A DNA stretch of 64,000 bases, taken from positions 68,169-132,168 of the forward strand of contig NZ_CP014142.1 in NCBI RefSeq assembly GCF_001535545.1, given 5' to 3'. The translations under genes were made by a program, and so were the position numbers. Positions 25,871 to 35,988 of the stretch are shown in pieces. The stretch comes from Thermus parvatiensis. GTDB taxonomy: Bacteria; Deinococcota; Deinococci; Deinococcales; Thermaceae. Positions within the stretch are counted from its first letter, which is position 1; the number at the start of each line of letters is the position of its first letter. Under the pieces are notes generated by a model. It was not told the origin of the DNA, ran no database searches, and saw nothing but the letters and a program-made list of their open reading frames with translations.

Positions 25871-27928
25871 CTAAACGAAGAAGAGCTTTTCCCGGTCCAC
25901 CTCCTTGAGGTGACGGATCCCCAACCGGCCCACCTCCTTCACCAGGCGGTCGGCCAGGTGAAGGGGAGCGGGAAGCCGGGGGAAGGCGAAACCGCTCGCC
26001 GGGTAGAGGCGGGTCAGATGGAAAATCTGGTGGGCCAGGGCCTCGAGGGGCGTGTCCCCCGCCTCGTGCACCAGCTTCAGGGGTCGGGGCGTGCCCCGGA
26101 AATCCCGGTGGACGGTGAGGAGGAGAAAAGTCCTGTCCTCCAAGGGGACGTAAAGCCCGTCCGCCAGGCGCCCCTGCACGGGGTAGACCCGCCCCCCTCC
26201 CGACTTGCGCACCGAAACCAAGTCGTAGGCTATGCCTTCCCGGGCAAGGGCCTCCAAGGCCAGGGCGAACTCGTCCTGGGGCACGCGGCCGTCCCGAAGG
26301 AGGAGGACCCGGGAAGGAAGCCTCCCCGCCTTGCGTCTGAAGGCCCAGAGGGTCTCCTCCAAGAGGTCCCAGACCACCTCCTGGGGGATCCGCTCCCCGG
26401 CCTGGGCCTCGGGGAGGGTCCAGAGGAGATGGCCGCCGTCCCCGCCCACGGCGCAGGCCGCGCCCCCGAAGCGAAAGGACTCCCTTCCGCCAGCGTCAAA
26501 GCCCACGGCGAGCTCCGCCGGATAGGCGCCGCTCAGGGCCACCACCTGAAGCCCCGCCTTGGCCAGAAGGCCCAGGAGGGCGTTCTCCCAGCGGTGGCGT
26601 TCCTCCTCCCGGAGGGGGACGTTGAGGATTTGGCTGGGAAGGCCCTCCCTGAGGAGAAGGGCCTTCAGGCGGTTGCGGTCTTCCCAGGCCATGGGCGGGG
26701 TGAGGACCAGCACGGCCTGGACCCCCTTCTCCTTGGCCTTCCGCAGCGCCTCGCGGAAAGCCAGGCCTTGGGAGGGATGGGCGTGGAGGGTGTGCAAACG
26801 GAGGGAAGCCCCGCTCGCCCCAAAGGCCTGGAGCAAGGCCCGCCGGAGAAACTCCGGCCATCCTTGGGCCCCGTCCAGGCGCAAGAGGGCCAGGGCGGTC
26901 TCCTGGGCCCGGTAAAGCCCCACGCGGAGGGCGTCCGCAGGCTTGCTCACGGCTCTTCTGCCCATGAGCTTGGGGATGCTCAAGCGGTACGCCTGGGCGC
27001 GCACCGCCTCAGGTGTGCCCAGCCCCAGGCGCCGGCCGATCCAGCTGGCGATCTCCCGGGTCCGCCGACGCCGCTCTTCCCAAGGCAAGGAGAGGGCCAG
27101 GCTTCCCTCCTCTTCATGAAGGTCTTCCAGGGTAAGGACGGGCACCAAAAGGCCCGTCAGATGGGGGATTGGCTTTCGCGGATCCTTTGGGTCCGCCACC
27201 CAGGCCACCCGCCCCCCTTCCCGGCCCTGGAGGCGGCCCTTGGAAGCGTGGTAGTCCAGGAGGCTTAAGCCGCCCGGGAGGGGGAGCTCCTTGGGGTCTT
27301 CCTCTCCCAGCCGGAGAAGCTCCCAGGTGCGCCGGTCGTAGGCGTTCCGGACCCGTTTGGGCAGAGGGTGGCCTTGGGCAAGCCAGGCCTCGAGGGACAT
27401 CTCGCAGAGGATCCGGTAAGCGGGGTCCACCTCCAGGAGGAACGCCCCCGAGTCGGAGACCCAAAGGTCCAAGACCGCCCCCCCAAGCACCCGCCACCCG
27501 GGCCCCCGGGCGTGCTCCCTCCGGTACACCGCAAGCCCCTCCACCCAGACCCCCTCGAGGCGCCGGAGGCGCTCCTGAAGGAGCCTTCGGGCCAGAGACG
27601 AAAGTGCGCTCCGCTCCCCCGGGTCCTTGGGGTCCAGAGGCTTCCTCCCCTTGGGGTAGAGGCGGTAGGCGTAGGTTTGCCCCATCCGCGCCAAGGTGCC
27701 CTCCAAGACCAGGACCTCAGGGGGCGACCAGGAGGCGAGGCCGTCTCCCATGCGCACCGTGACGCCCCCCGCCCGGCGGGCCACCTGGGCGAGAAGGGGA
27801 TACACCTCCTCCCGCCCCGGAGGAGGGTCCAGAACCACCTCGAGGCGCCAAGGCCTGAGCTCCTCCGGGTTCAGAGGCCGCAGGGCGAAGCGGTTGAGGA
27901 ACACTTCCGTTTTTCCAAGGTGGTTCAT
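25871..27928 (-). CDS. ago: Prokaryotic Argonaute TtAgo, DNA-guided nuclease
   Basis: A long-A type pAgo of 685 residues, starting MNHLGKTEVF at 27928, the start of the studied T. thermophilus protein; the longer in-frame extension is rejected. It holds N, PAZ, MID and PIWI domains. The PIWI catalytic tetrad is intact: Asp in AVGFDAGGRE (478), the Glu finger in QAGERIPQE (512), Asp in LLLRDGRVPQDE (546) and Asp in LHLADRLVKE (660). Established work shows it uses 5'-phosphorylated DNA guides to cut invading DNA and helps decatenate chromosomes. No nuclease or helicase partner gene is next to it. Confidence 0.97.
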   Translation of the reverse strand: MNHLGKTEVFLNRFALRPLNPEELRPWRLEVVLDPPPGREEVYPLLAQVARRAGGVTVRMGDGLASWSPPEVLVLEGTLARMGQTYAYRLYPKGRKPLDPKDPGERSALSSLARRLLQERLRRLEGVWVEGLAVYRREHARGPGWRVLGGAVLDLWVSDSGAFLLEVDPAYRILCEMSLEAWLAQGHPLPKRVRNAYDRRTWELLRLGEEDPKELPLPGGLSLLDYHASKGRLQGREGGRVAWVADPKDPRKPIPHLTGLLVPVLTLEDLHEEEGSLALSLPWEERRRRTREIASWIGRRLGLGTPEAVRAQAYRLSIPKLMGRRAVSKPADALRVGLYRAQETALALLRLDGAQGWPEFLRRALLQAFGASGASLRLHTLHAHPSQGLAFREALRKAKEKGVQAVLVLTPPMAWEDRNRLKALLLREGLPSQILNVPLREEERHRWENALLGLLAKAGLQVVALSGAYPAELAVGFDAGGRESFRFGGAACAVGGDGGHLLWTLPEAQAGERIPQEVVWDLLEETLWAFRRKAGRLPSRVLLLRDGRVPQDEFALALEALAREGIAYDLVSVRKSGGGRVYPVQGRLADGLYVPLEDRTFLLLTVHRDFRGTPRPLKLVHEAGDTPLEALAHQIFHLTRLYPASGFAFPRLPAPLHLADRLVKEVGRLGIRHLKEVDREKLFFV

Positions 27929-28080
27929 ATCTTGGTTCAGATTTGCATAAGAGCTGCCAAGGATCAAGGGAGGGGGGTTTCCCAGCGGCCCAGCCCTACC
28001 TCTGTCCGGAGGGAGAAGGAAGACGTCCTCCGGACCCCAGGAAGGCCCCCCCTGCGGCCCCATGCAAAAGGAAGATCCCC

Positions 28081-28105
28081 TATACTGCGCTCGCGGAGGT
28101 GAACC
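28081..28105 (+). promoter_or_regulatory. Promoter and ribosome-binding site of the DsrE-like gene
   Basis: TATACT (28081-28086) is a strong -10, followed by GGAGGTGA (28095-28102) and the GTG at 28106. Unlike many starts in this window this mRNA has a leader with a ribosome-binding site. Confidence 0.5.
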
Positions 28106-28507
28106 GTGCGCGTGGCCTACGTGCTCTCAAGCCCTAGGGCGGCAAGCCACAAACTCGGCCAGATGATCCTCCCCCAGCTGGAGGCGGGGACCCACGGGGT
28201 GGAGGTGGTGGGGATCTTCTTCTTTGACGACAACACCCTGGTGCTGCAGAAAGGGAACCCCATCGGGGAGCGGCTCGCCAAGGTGGCCAAGGAGAAGGGC
28301 ATCCTCCTCATGATGTGCGACCTCTGCGCTCTGGAGCGGGGCCTGGCCGAGGGGGAGCCCCGCTGGTGCACCCCGGAAGGAGAGGGGCGGAAGACCCCTG
28401 GGACGTGCCGGGTGTCTCCCCACGTGGTGGAGGGGGTGGAGGTGGGGTGCTTCCCCGACCTCTACCGGGCTTTGGCGGGCCGGGTGGACCAGGTGATCAC
28501 CCTGTAG
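28106..28507 (+). CDS. DsrE-family protein
   Basis: A 133-residue DsrE/DsrF-like protein: RVAYVLSSPRAASHKLGQMILPQL at the start, VGIFFFDDNTLVLQKGNPIGERL, then MMCDLCALERGLAEG with a Cys pair. Such proteins take part in sulfur relay or bind small sulfur or selenium compounds in the cytoplasm. The partner is unknown. It is divergent from ago; a functional link is not indicated. Confidence 0.75.
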   Translation: MRVAYVLSSPRAASHKLGQMILPQLEAGTHGVEVVGIFFFDDNTLVLQKGNPIGERLAKVAKEKGILLMMCDLCALERGLAEGEPRWCTPEGEGRKTPGTCRVSPHVVEGVEVGCFPDLYRALAGRVDQVITL

Positions 28508-28582
28508 CCGTGGCCCGCCGCGCCGGGAAGTGGAAGGGCCTCCCGCACAAACCCGGGCCTCCCCCTGGTGGGGATGAGGACG

Positions 28583-28885
28583 CTAATCATGGGCCAGGGT
28601 GGGCTGGAGCCGGGTTTCGTCGGTGAGGTCCAGGCGGAGGGGCGTGGCGGAGACGAAGCCCTGGGCCACCGCCCAGCGGTCCGTCCCCTCCTCCGCCTCC
28701 TTGAGGGGCCTCGAGGCGAACCAGTAGAAGGGGCGGCCCATGGGGTCCTCCCCCGGGATCACCACCCCCTCGTAGGCCCGCACCGACTGCCGGGTCCAGA
28801 GGAACCCTTTGGGCTTGAGCGGCAGGTTCACGTTCACCAGGAAGGGCCGCTCCAGGCGGAGGAGGATTTCCAGGGTCCGGAGGAG
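28583..28885 (-). pseudogene. surE: C-terminal fragment of 5'-nucleotidase SurE
   Basis: About 100 residues from [19 protein letters not shown] through [23 protein letters not shown] and [17 protein letters not shown] to the natural end [14 protein letters not shown] are SurE. The N-terminal catalytic Asp-Asp/Asn region is absent. Instead the frame runs directly into TnpB sequence upstream, so the original gene was cut by a transposon and then lost its first ~60 %. Confidence 0.8.
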
Positions 28886-29568
28886 CCAGGTGAAGGTGGC
28901 GTAGACCTTGCCGTCCTTGAGGGAGAGCTCCACGTTGTAGGGAAGGGAGGCGTACACCCTCTGGTTGCTTCCCCGCCAGGGGAACACCTTGAGGAGGGCG
29001 TTAAGGTTTGGGTGAGAGGTCTTCACCAGGGCGTGGGCGTAGCTTCCGTTTCCGAGGTTGATCCGGAGCCACAGGGCTCCTTCCTTGACGAGGAGCCTCA
29101 GGTTGAGGTTGCCCCCCTTGGTCTTGTCCCCACGGGAGTAGAGCGTGCCTTGCCGCTTCTCCCTCCACTCCCGCTTGAGCTCCTTCAGGGGCTTACCCGA
29201 GAGGTGCCCCCGCTTCAGGGTCTCAAAGAGCTTCCTTCCCCGAAGGCGACCTTCCGGGGGTCTTCTCCTCTCTCCCGGGCGGAGTCCAGAACGGCCTGGG
29301 CCTTCAAGACGGCGTCGTCGGCGTGGCGGGTGTTGAGGCGGGAGAAGAAACAGAGGGGGCCGTCCTGCCGTTTGAGGTTCTCCCTGGTCTGACCCTCAAG
29401 CAAGCGGTTGTAGGCGTAGCGCACGGCGGCGGAGAAGCGGCGCATGAGGTCCAGGGTGGCCTTGTGGTCTTCTCCGGAAGGGAAGAGGAGGAGGGCGTGG
29501 GCTCCGGTGAAGGTTTTCGCCCTCTTCTGCGAGGTACGCTTGCGCGTGACTTTAGGCTTGGCCTTCAC
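28886..29568 (-). pseudogene. IS605/IS1341-type TnpB, N-terminal part only
   Basis: From GTG at 29568 (behind AGGAGG) the protein has the TnpB opening: [39 protein letters not shown]. The frame breaks at the run 29238-29241; one G restored gives [15 protein letters not shown] and continues to [10 protein letters not shown]. There the similarity stops and SurE sequence begins. All RuvC catalytic residues and the right end that encodes the guide RNA are gone. TATACT on the minus strand (29594-29589) may be its promoter. Confidence 0.8.
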
Positions 29569-30851
29569 CTGTGGCCTCCTGTGGGGGAGTATAGCGCTTC
29601 GGGGCTTTTCGTATGTCGCGGGGGCTCGCTGGGGTGAGGTGGCGGGAAGTGAGAGCACGTGAGCGCTGGGGTGAAGTGGTGTGCACTATTTCCCAACTGT
29701 TTGCACCTCCCCTCGGGGTCGTGCCTTTCCCCCTGGAGCACCGGGTTGAAGACCCGGAAGTAGGGGGCGGCGTCCACCCCCAGGCCCCCCGCCCACTGCC
29801 AGCCCTGGAGGTTCACCGCCCGGTCCCCGTCCAGGAGGAGGTGGCGGAAGGCTTCCTCCGCCCTTTTCCAGGGGAGGAGGAGGTACTTCACCGCAAACTG
29901 GGCCGCGTTCATCCGGGCCCGGTTGGAGAGGAAGCCCGTGGCGTGGAGCTCCCGCATGGCGGCGTCCACCAGGGGGACGCCGGTCCTCCCCTCGTACCAG
30001 GCGCGGAAGAGGGCCTCGTCCTCCTGCCAGGGGAGGGCCTGGAACCTCGGGTCCAGGGGCCTTTCCGCCATCCAAGGGAAGTGGTAGAGGAGGTGGTAGG
30101 AGAAGTCCCGCCAGAGGAGCTCCGCCACCCACTTCCTCGCTCCCTCCCCGCCCCGCCTTTCCGCCTCCCAGGCGGCAAGCCGCGGGGAGAGGACCCCGAG
30201 GGCGAAGTAGGGGGAAAGCCTCGAGCCCCCCTCCCCGTCCAGCCGGTCCCGTTCCTCGGCGTAGCGGGGAAGCTTGGCCTCGAGGAAGGCCCGAAGCCCC
30301 GCGAGGGCCGCCTCCTCCCCCGGCTCGGGGAGGGGAAGCCCCGGGTCTTCCCGGGGGATCTCCCCCTCCTCCGGCCCTTTGGGTAAGGCCTCGGGAGGGG
30401 GAAGGGGCGGGGCGGCTCCCCGGTAGAGGCGGCTAAAAGGGGTGTAGACCCGGTAGGGCTTGGGGAGGTCGGGGGGGAGGAGGTGGGGGGCGGGGAGGAG
30501 GTGGAGGGGGACGGGAAGGGCCTCTTGCACCCTCGCGTCCCGGTGGCGGCCATAGGGGGTGTAACTTCTTAGGGCGTAGACGGCCTTGGCCCGAAGCCTC
30601 TTCGCCGCCTCGGGCACCTTCTCCCAAGGGAGGCCCTCCAGGACCCAAAGGGCCCCGCCCCGGGCCCGGTAGGCCTCCCGCAGGGCCCGGACGTTCTCCA
30701 GGAACCAGGCCCGCCGCCTCGGGGTGGTCTTCAGGTTGTTGGGGTCCAGGACCACGAGGCCCACCACCGGCCCCTGGGCCAGGGCCTCTAGGAGGGCCGG
30801 GTGGTCGTGGAGGCGGAGGTCGCCCCGGTGCCAGACGAGAAAGAGGCCCAT
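29565..30851 (-). CDS. phr: Photolyase, N-terminal ~90 %, tail replaced
   Basis: Phr repairs cyclobutane pyrimidine dimers using blue light and FAD. The sequence matches T. thermophilus Phr from MGLFLVWHRGDLRLHDHPALL through LWRDFSYHLLYHFPWMAERPLDPRF, MRELHATGFLSNRARM and GWQWAGGLGVDAAPYFRVFNP to GERHDPEGR. At 29706 the expected ending WLKRWAPEYPSY is replaced by ~50 unrelated residues starting CKQLGN. The true ending is found at 38620-38739 on the plus strand. The ATG overlaps the crtB stop. The protein is probably inactive or unstable. Confidence 0.9.
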   Translation of the reverse strand: MGLFLVWHRGDLRLHDHPALLEALAQGPVVGLVVLDPNNLKTTPRRRAWFLENVRALREAYRARGGALWVLEGLPWEKVPEAAKRLRAKAVYALRSYTPYGRHRDARVQEALPVPLHLLPAPHLLPPDLPKPYRVYTPFSRLYRGAAPPLPPPEALPKGPEEGEIPREDPGLPLPEPGEEAALAGLRAFLEAKLPRYAEERDRLDGEGGSRLSPYFALGVLSPRLAAWEAERRGGEGARKWVAELLWRDFSYHLLYHFPWMAERPLDPRFQALPWQEDEALFRAWYEGRTGVPLVDAAMRELHATGFLSNRARMNAAQFAVKYLLLPWKRAEEAFRHLLLDGDRAVNLQGWQWAGGLGVDAAPYFRVFNPVLQGERHDPEGRCKQLGNSAHHFTPALTCSHFPPPHPSEPPRHTKSPEALYSPTGGHR

Positions 30852-31720
30852 CAGGGGCTTTCCTCCAGTCTCGGGGGAAAGCGGGCGGCGAGGAAGGCCT
30901 TGGGGACGAGAAGGACCCGTTCCCAGGCCTTGAGGTGGGCCCGCCTTCCCAAGTTGTCGTAGCCGGAAAGCCTGAGCTTGTCCAGGATGCCCCGGTACTG
31001 CAAGGCGGCGAGGGCGATGGCCGCCCGGCCCACCTTGAGGTGGCCTAGGCCCGCAAGCCCCTCCCGGTAAAGGGCCCGGGCCTTCCCCTCCAGGTGGGCC
31101 ATGAGGGCCCGGTACTCCGGCGTGATCCGCCCGGCCTCCAGGTCGCTCAGGTGCACCCCGTAGGCCTTCAGGAGCTCCGAGGGCAGGTAGACCCGGTCCC
31201 GCTCCAGGTCCTCCCCCACGTCCCGGAGGATGTTGGTGAGCTGCATGGCCTGCCCCAGCTTCACCGCCCGGGCTTCCGCCTCCTTGCCGCCCCCGGCGAT
31301 GGGGGCCATCATCCGCCCCACGGTGCCCGCCACCTGGTAGCAGTAGCGGAGGAGCTCCGCCTCCGTCCCGAGCCGCACGGGGCCGAGGTCCGTTTGGAAG
31401 CCCTCCCGCATGTGGAGGAAGGCCTCAAAGGGGATGTCCCAGCGCTCCAGGGCCCAGGCGAGGCCCTTCTCCCACTCGGCGAGGGGCCTTCCCCGGTAGG
31501 CCCGCTCCACCCCCGCCCACCAGGCCTCGAGGGCCTCCGGGCCCCCGCCCTCCCCGTCCACCGCCTCGTCCCCCAGGCGGCAGGCGGCGTAGACCGCCCA
31601 GGCCCCCTTGCGGGCCTCCTTGGGGAAGAGGAGGCTTCCCAGGTAGAAGGTGGCAGAGTGAGCGCGGAGGACGCGGAGGAGGGCTTTCCAGTCGGGCTCC
31701 ATACTTGCGGGCATTTTCAT
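30851..31720 (-). CDS. crtB: Phytoene synthase
   Basis: CrtB condenses two geranylgeranyl diphosphates to phytoene, the first committed step of carotenoid synthesis. The 289-residue protein has both Asp-rich motifs, DEAVD (51-55) and DVGED (167-171), plus GTVGRMMAPI and QLTNILRDV. The start may be ATG 31720 or one of two ATGs shortly after. It is divergent from litR across a shared operator. Established work on T. thermophilus shows LitR repression in the dark and activation by the CRP-family protein encoded nearby. Confidence 0.95.
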   Translation of the reverse strand: MKMPASMEPDWKALLRVLRAHSATFYLGSLLFPKEARKGAWAVYAACRLGDEAVDGEGGGPEALEAWWAGVERAYRGRPLAEWEKGLAWALERWDIPFEAFLHMREGFQTDLGPVRLGTEAELLRYCYQVAGTVGRMMAPIAGGGKEAEARAVKLGQAMQLTNILRDVGEDLERDRVYLPSELLKAYGVHLSDLEAGRITPEYRALMAHLEGKARALYREGLAGLGHLKVGRAAIALAALQYRGILDKLRLSGYDNLGRRAHLKAWERVLLVPKAFLAARFPPRLEESP

Positions 31721-31725
31721 TCTAG

Positions 31726-33254
<1,529 letters not shown>

Positions 33255-34118
33255 ATGCTGGTCTTCGTCGTCGGCGGAACGGGCTTCGTGGGCCAGGAGG
33301 TGGTGCGCCTCCTTTTGGCGCGGGGCCACACCCCCCTGGTCCTCGCCCGCAGGTCCAGGCCCCTCCCCGAGGGAGCGGTCCTGGTGGAGGGGGACATCGC
33401 CCGGGAGGTGCCGGACCTCAAGGGGGCGGAGGCCGCCATCTACCTCGCGGGGATCATTCGGGAAAGGGGCCAGACCTTCCGGGCGGTGCACGTGGACGGG
33501 GTGAGGAACCTCCTAAGGGCCATGGAACGGGCCGGGGTGGGCCGCCTCCTCCACATGTCCGCCCTGGGGGCGAGGCCCGAGGCCCCAAGCCGTTACCACC
33601 GGACCAAGGCGGAAGGGGAGGCCCTGGTGCGCCAAAGCGGCTTCTCCCACGCCATCTTCCGCCCAAGCCTCATCTTCGGCCCCGGGGACGAGTTCTTTGG
33701 CGGTGTCCTGAGGGGCCTCGTCTGCGCCCCCTTGCCCTTCGTGCCCCTCATCGGGGACGGAAGCTTCCCCTTTAGGCCCGTGTACGTGGGGGACGTGGTG
33801 GAGGTCTTCGTGGGGGCCTTGGAGCGGGGCCTCGAGGGAACCTACGACCTGGTGGGGCCTAGGGAGTACACCTTCCGCGAGCTCCTCCAGCTGGTGATGG
33901 AGGTCCTGGGGCGGAGGAAGCCCTTTCTTTCCCTTCCCCTTTGGCTCATGGACCGCCTCGTCCCCCTCCTTTCCCCCTTGCCCTTTGCCCCCCTCACAAA
34001 GGACCAGTACCTCATGCTCAAGGAAGGGAACACCGCCCCCTTCCCCGAGGCCCTAAGGGAGCTTCTGCCCGCGCCCCAGGCCCTGGAGGAGGTCTTGCCC
34101 CAGTACCTCCGCTGTTAA
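33255..34118 (+). CDS. NAD-dependent epimerase-like atypical SDR
   Basis: A 287-residue Rossmann protein of the NDUFA9-like/atypical SDR group: VFVVGGTGFVGQEVVRLLL binds the nucleotide, MSALGARPEAPSRYHRTKAEGE holds the YxxxK-like pair, and FRPSLIFGPGDEF follows. Substrate cannot be told from sequence. It starts right after the CRP gene, so it may be transcribed with litR. Confidence 0.82.
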   Translation: MLVFVVGGTGFVGQEVVRLLLARGHTPLVLARRSRPLPEGAVLVEGDIAREVPDLKGAEAAIYLAGIIRERGQTFRAVHVDGVRNLLRAMERAGVGRLLHMSALGARPEAPSRYHRTKAEGEALVRQSGFSHAIFRPSLIFGPGDEFFGGVLRGLVCAPLPFVPLIGDGSFPFRPVYVGDVVEVFVGALERGLEGTYDLVGPREYTFRELLQLVMEVLGRRKPFLSLPLWLMDRLVPLLSPLPFAPLTKDQYLMLKEGNTAPFPEALRELLPAPQALEEVLPQYLRC

Positions 34119-34187
34119 GATTTAGCTCTTCGGGGTGAAGAAGAGGGGTTTGCCCGTGGAGGTAAGGGGGTGCGGTAAGCCTCCTTC

Positions 34188-34514
34188 ATGGACTTCTTTG
34201 TCCCTAGGGCTAAGCTCACGGAGTACCTCCTCAACCCCAAACACCCCGAGGGGGGAAGCAAGGCCCGCTTCTTCATGGCCCTGGGTTTTTCCCCGGGGAA
34301 TCCCGAGGCCCTGGAAAGGGCCTTGCTCCGCCATGCCGAGGAGGCGGAGGAGGTGGCCCGCAGACCGGGCTTCCTGGGCGAGGGTCTGGTGTGGGTCCTT
34401 AGGGGTCCCCTTCGCGGCCCTAGGCGGGAGGTTCTTTTGCAGAGCGTCCGGTATCTTGGGAAGGAGGGTGCGGCGGCCCGTTTGGTGACGGCCTACCCGT
34501 GGAGGGGGGGATGA
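34188..34514 (+). CDS. DUF6883-like protein
   Basis: A 108-residue protein beginning MDFFVPRAKLTEYLLNPKHPEGGSKARFFMALGF, the pattern I associate with DUF6883 proteins, which often travel in two-gene modules resembling toxin-antitoxin or toxin domains. No catalytic motif is obvious. Its TGA overlaps the next ATG, so the two are made together. The function is not known. Confidence 0.6.
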   Translation: MDFFVPRAKLTEYLLNPKHPEGGSKARFFMALGFSPGNPEALERALLRHAEEAEEVARRPGFLGEGLVWVLRGPLRGPRREVLLQSVRYLGKEGAAARLVTAYPWRGG

Positions 34515-34729
34515 TCCGGGAGCACGATTTGGTGGTCCTGAAGCGGGACAAGGGGGAGTGGGGCCTCGAGGCCGTGGACGTGGGGACCGTAGTCCTCATC
34601 TACCCCCACGGGGGGTACATGGTGGAGTTCGTGGACCACGAAGGGAACACTTTGGCCCTTCTAGGCCTGGCGGAGGAGGAGGTCGCCCCCTTAAGGGGCC
34701 CCGCCCTCCTGCGGGCCAAGAGCCCTTGA
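34511..34729 (+). CDS. DUF4926-like protein
   Basis: A 72-residue protein, MIREHDLVVLKRDKG...DVGTVVLIYPHGGYMVEFVDHEGNTLALL, that fits the small beta-rich DUF4926 family. ATG at 34511 overlaps the stop of the DUF6883-like gene. Pairing of these two families is common as I recall. A role as the neutralising partner is inference. Confidence 0.6.
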   Translation: MIREHDLVVLKRDKGEWGLEAVDVGTVVLIYPHGGYMVEFVDHEGNTLALLGLAEEEVAPLRGPALLRAKSP

Positions 34730-34957
34730 GGGAAAGCCCGTAGGCCCGGCCCCCCGTGGCGGGGTCCAGCCTCTTCTTCCTCCCAGGTGAAGCCCCTACC
34801 TTGGGGCCGAGCCTGCCCGAGCGGTATGGGATGCCCGAATGAGGCTGGGGAAGCTTCTTTCGGGCCCCGGGGGTGCTTAGAGGCCGCCACCAAGGTGAAC
34901 TGGGGCACGCTTCCAGGCCACGGCCGGGGTTACCCTTCCCCCCAAAGGGGGTGGCGG
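34730..34957. other. Intergenic stretch without a supported gene
   Basis: Only shadow frames are open here, and none resembles a family I know. A weak minus-strand frame (34600-34908) overlaps the DUF4926 gene and has no start signal. Confidence 0.4.
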
Positions 34958-35874
34958 GTGGACCGCAGGCGTTTCCTCTCCGGTGCGGGGCTTTTTTGGC
35001 GGCGGGAGGCCTTTCCTTGGGCCGGGCCCAGGGGCGCGCGCCCAAGGGGGTGAACGGGGGCGGCTTTTACCGCTTCCGGGTAGGGGGGATCCAGGTGGTG
35101 GTCCTCTCCGACGGCCAGTCCCCTCCAGGCCCCCTCCTCCCCAACTGGGGGGCGAACCCGGAGCTCCAGGAGGTCTTCCGCAGGACGCTTGTGGAGCACT
35201 TCCTGGACCCGGAGACTACCCGTAACAACTTCAACCCGGTGCTCCTGGACCTGGGGGAGGCCAGGCTCCTCGTGGACACGGGGAGGGGTGCGGGAAGCGG
35301 GGGGCGGCTCCTCGCCCACCTGGAGCTTGCCGGCTACCTTCCCGAGGACATCACCCACGTCTTCCTCACCCACGGCCACCCCGACCACATCGGGGGACTG
35401 GTGGACGGGGAGGGGCGGCCCGTCTTCGCCAAGGCGGAGCACCTCATGGGCCGGGTGGACCTCGAGTTCTGGCTTCAAAACCCCTCGCCCGCAGTGCAAA
35501 GGGCCCTCGTGCCCCTTAAGGAGCGCGTCCGGCCCGTGGAGGACGGGGAGGAGATCCTCCCGGGGGTGCGGGCGGTGGCCTCCTTCGGCCACACCCCGGG
35601 GCACATGAGCCTCGAGGCCACCTCCGAGGGAAAGGGGTTCTTCATTTTTGGGGATGCGGCGGGCCACTACCTCCTCTCCCTCCGCTTCCCCCAGGCCTAC
35701 CTGGGCTTTGACATGGACAAGGCGCAGGTGGTGCGGACCCGGGCCCGCCTCTTCCAGAAGGTCTCGGAGAAGCGGAGCCTGATCACCGCCTACCACTTCC
35801 CCTGGCCCGCCGTTGGGTACATCCGGCGGGAAGGGGAGGGCTACGCCTTCGTCCCGGCCTTCTTTGAGTTTTAG
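34958..35874 (+). CDS. Tat-exported metallo-beta-lactamase fold hydrolase (frameshifted)
   Basis: GTG at 34958 starts MDRRRFLSGAGLF, the twin-arginine part of a Tat signal. One T restored in the T6 run at 34992-34997 continues it as LAAGGLSLGRAQG and joins the main frame. The enzyme has THGHPDHIGGLVDG (metal ligands), ASFGHTPGHMSLE and FIFGDAAGH, the usual MBL-fold order, ~305 residues in all. Exported MBL proteins of this type include lactonase-like and quorum-quenching-like enzymes; the substrate is unknown. Confidence 0.82.
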
Positions 35875-35906
35875 GGCCTCTTCCCGGGACCTCGAGGCCC
35901 TTATGG

Positions 35907-35946
35907 GGAGGGTGGAGGCCTCTGGAGTCCTCGCCGTCCACCCTCC
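35907..35946. terminator. Inverted repeat between convergent genes
   Basis: GGAGGGTGGA (35907-35916) and TCCACCCTCC (35937-35946) form a perfect 10-base stem between the ends of the hydrolase gene and bgl. The position fits a shared terminator for both directions; there is no T-tract. Confidence 0.5.
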
Positions 35947-35988
35947 CCGGTTCGGGGGCCCTAAGTGGCGGGATCAATGCGCGGACGC

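Noticed and set aside
25910..27268. 452-codon plus-strand ORF opposite ago
   Set aside because: The minus strand encodes complete TtAgo; the plus frame has shadow composition only.
27929..28063. N-terminal extension of Argonaute by 45 codons
   Set aside because: The known protein starts MNHLGKTEVF. The extension is Pro/Gly-rich with no ribosome-binding site and would run almost to the divergent gene.
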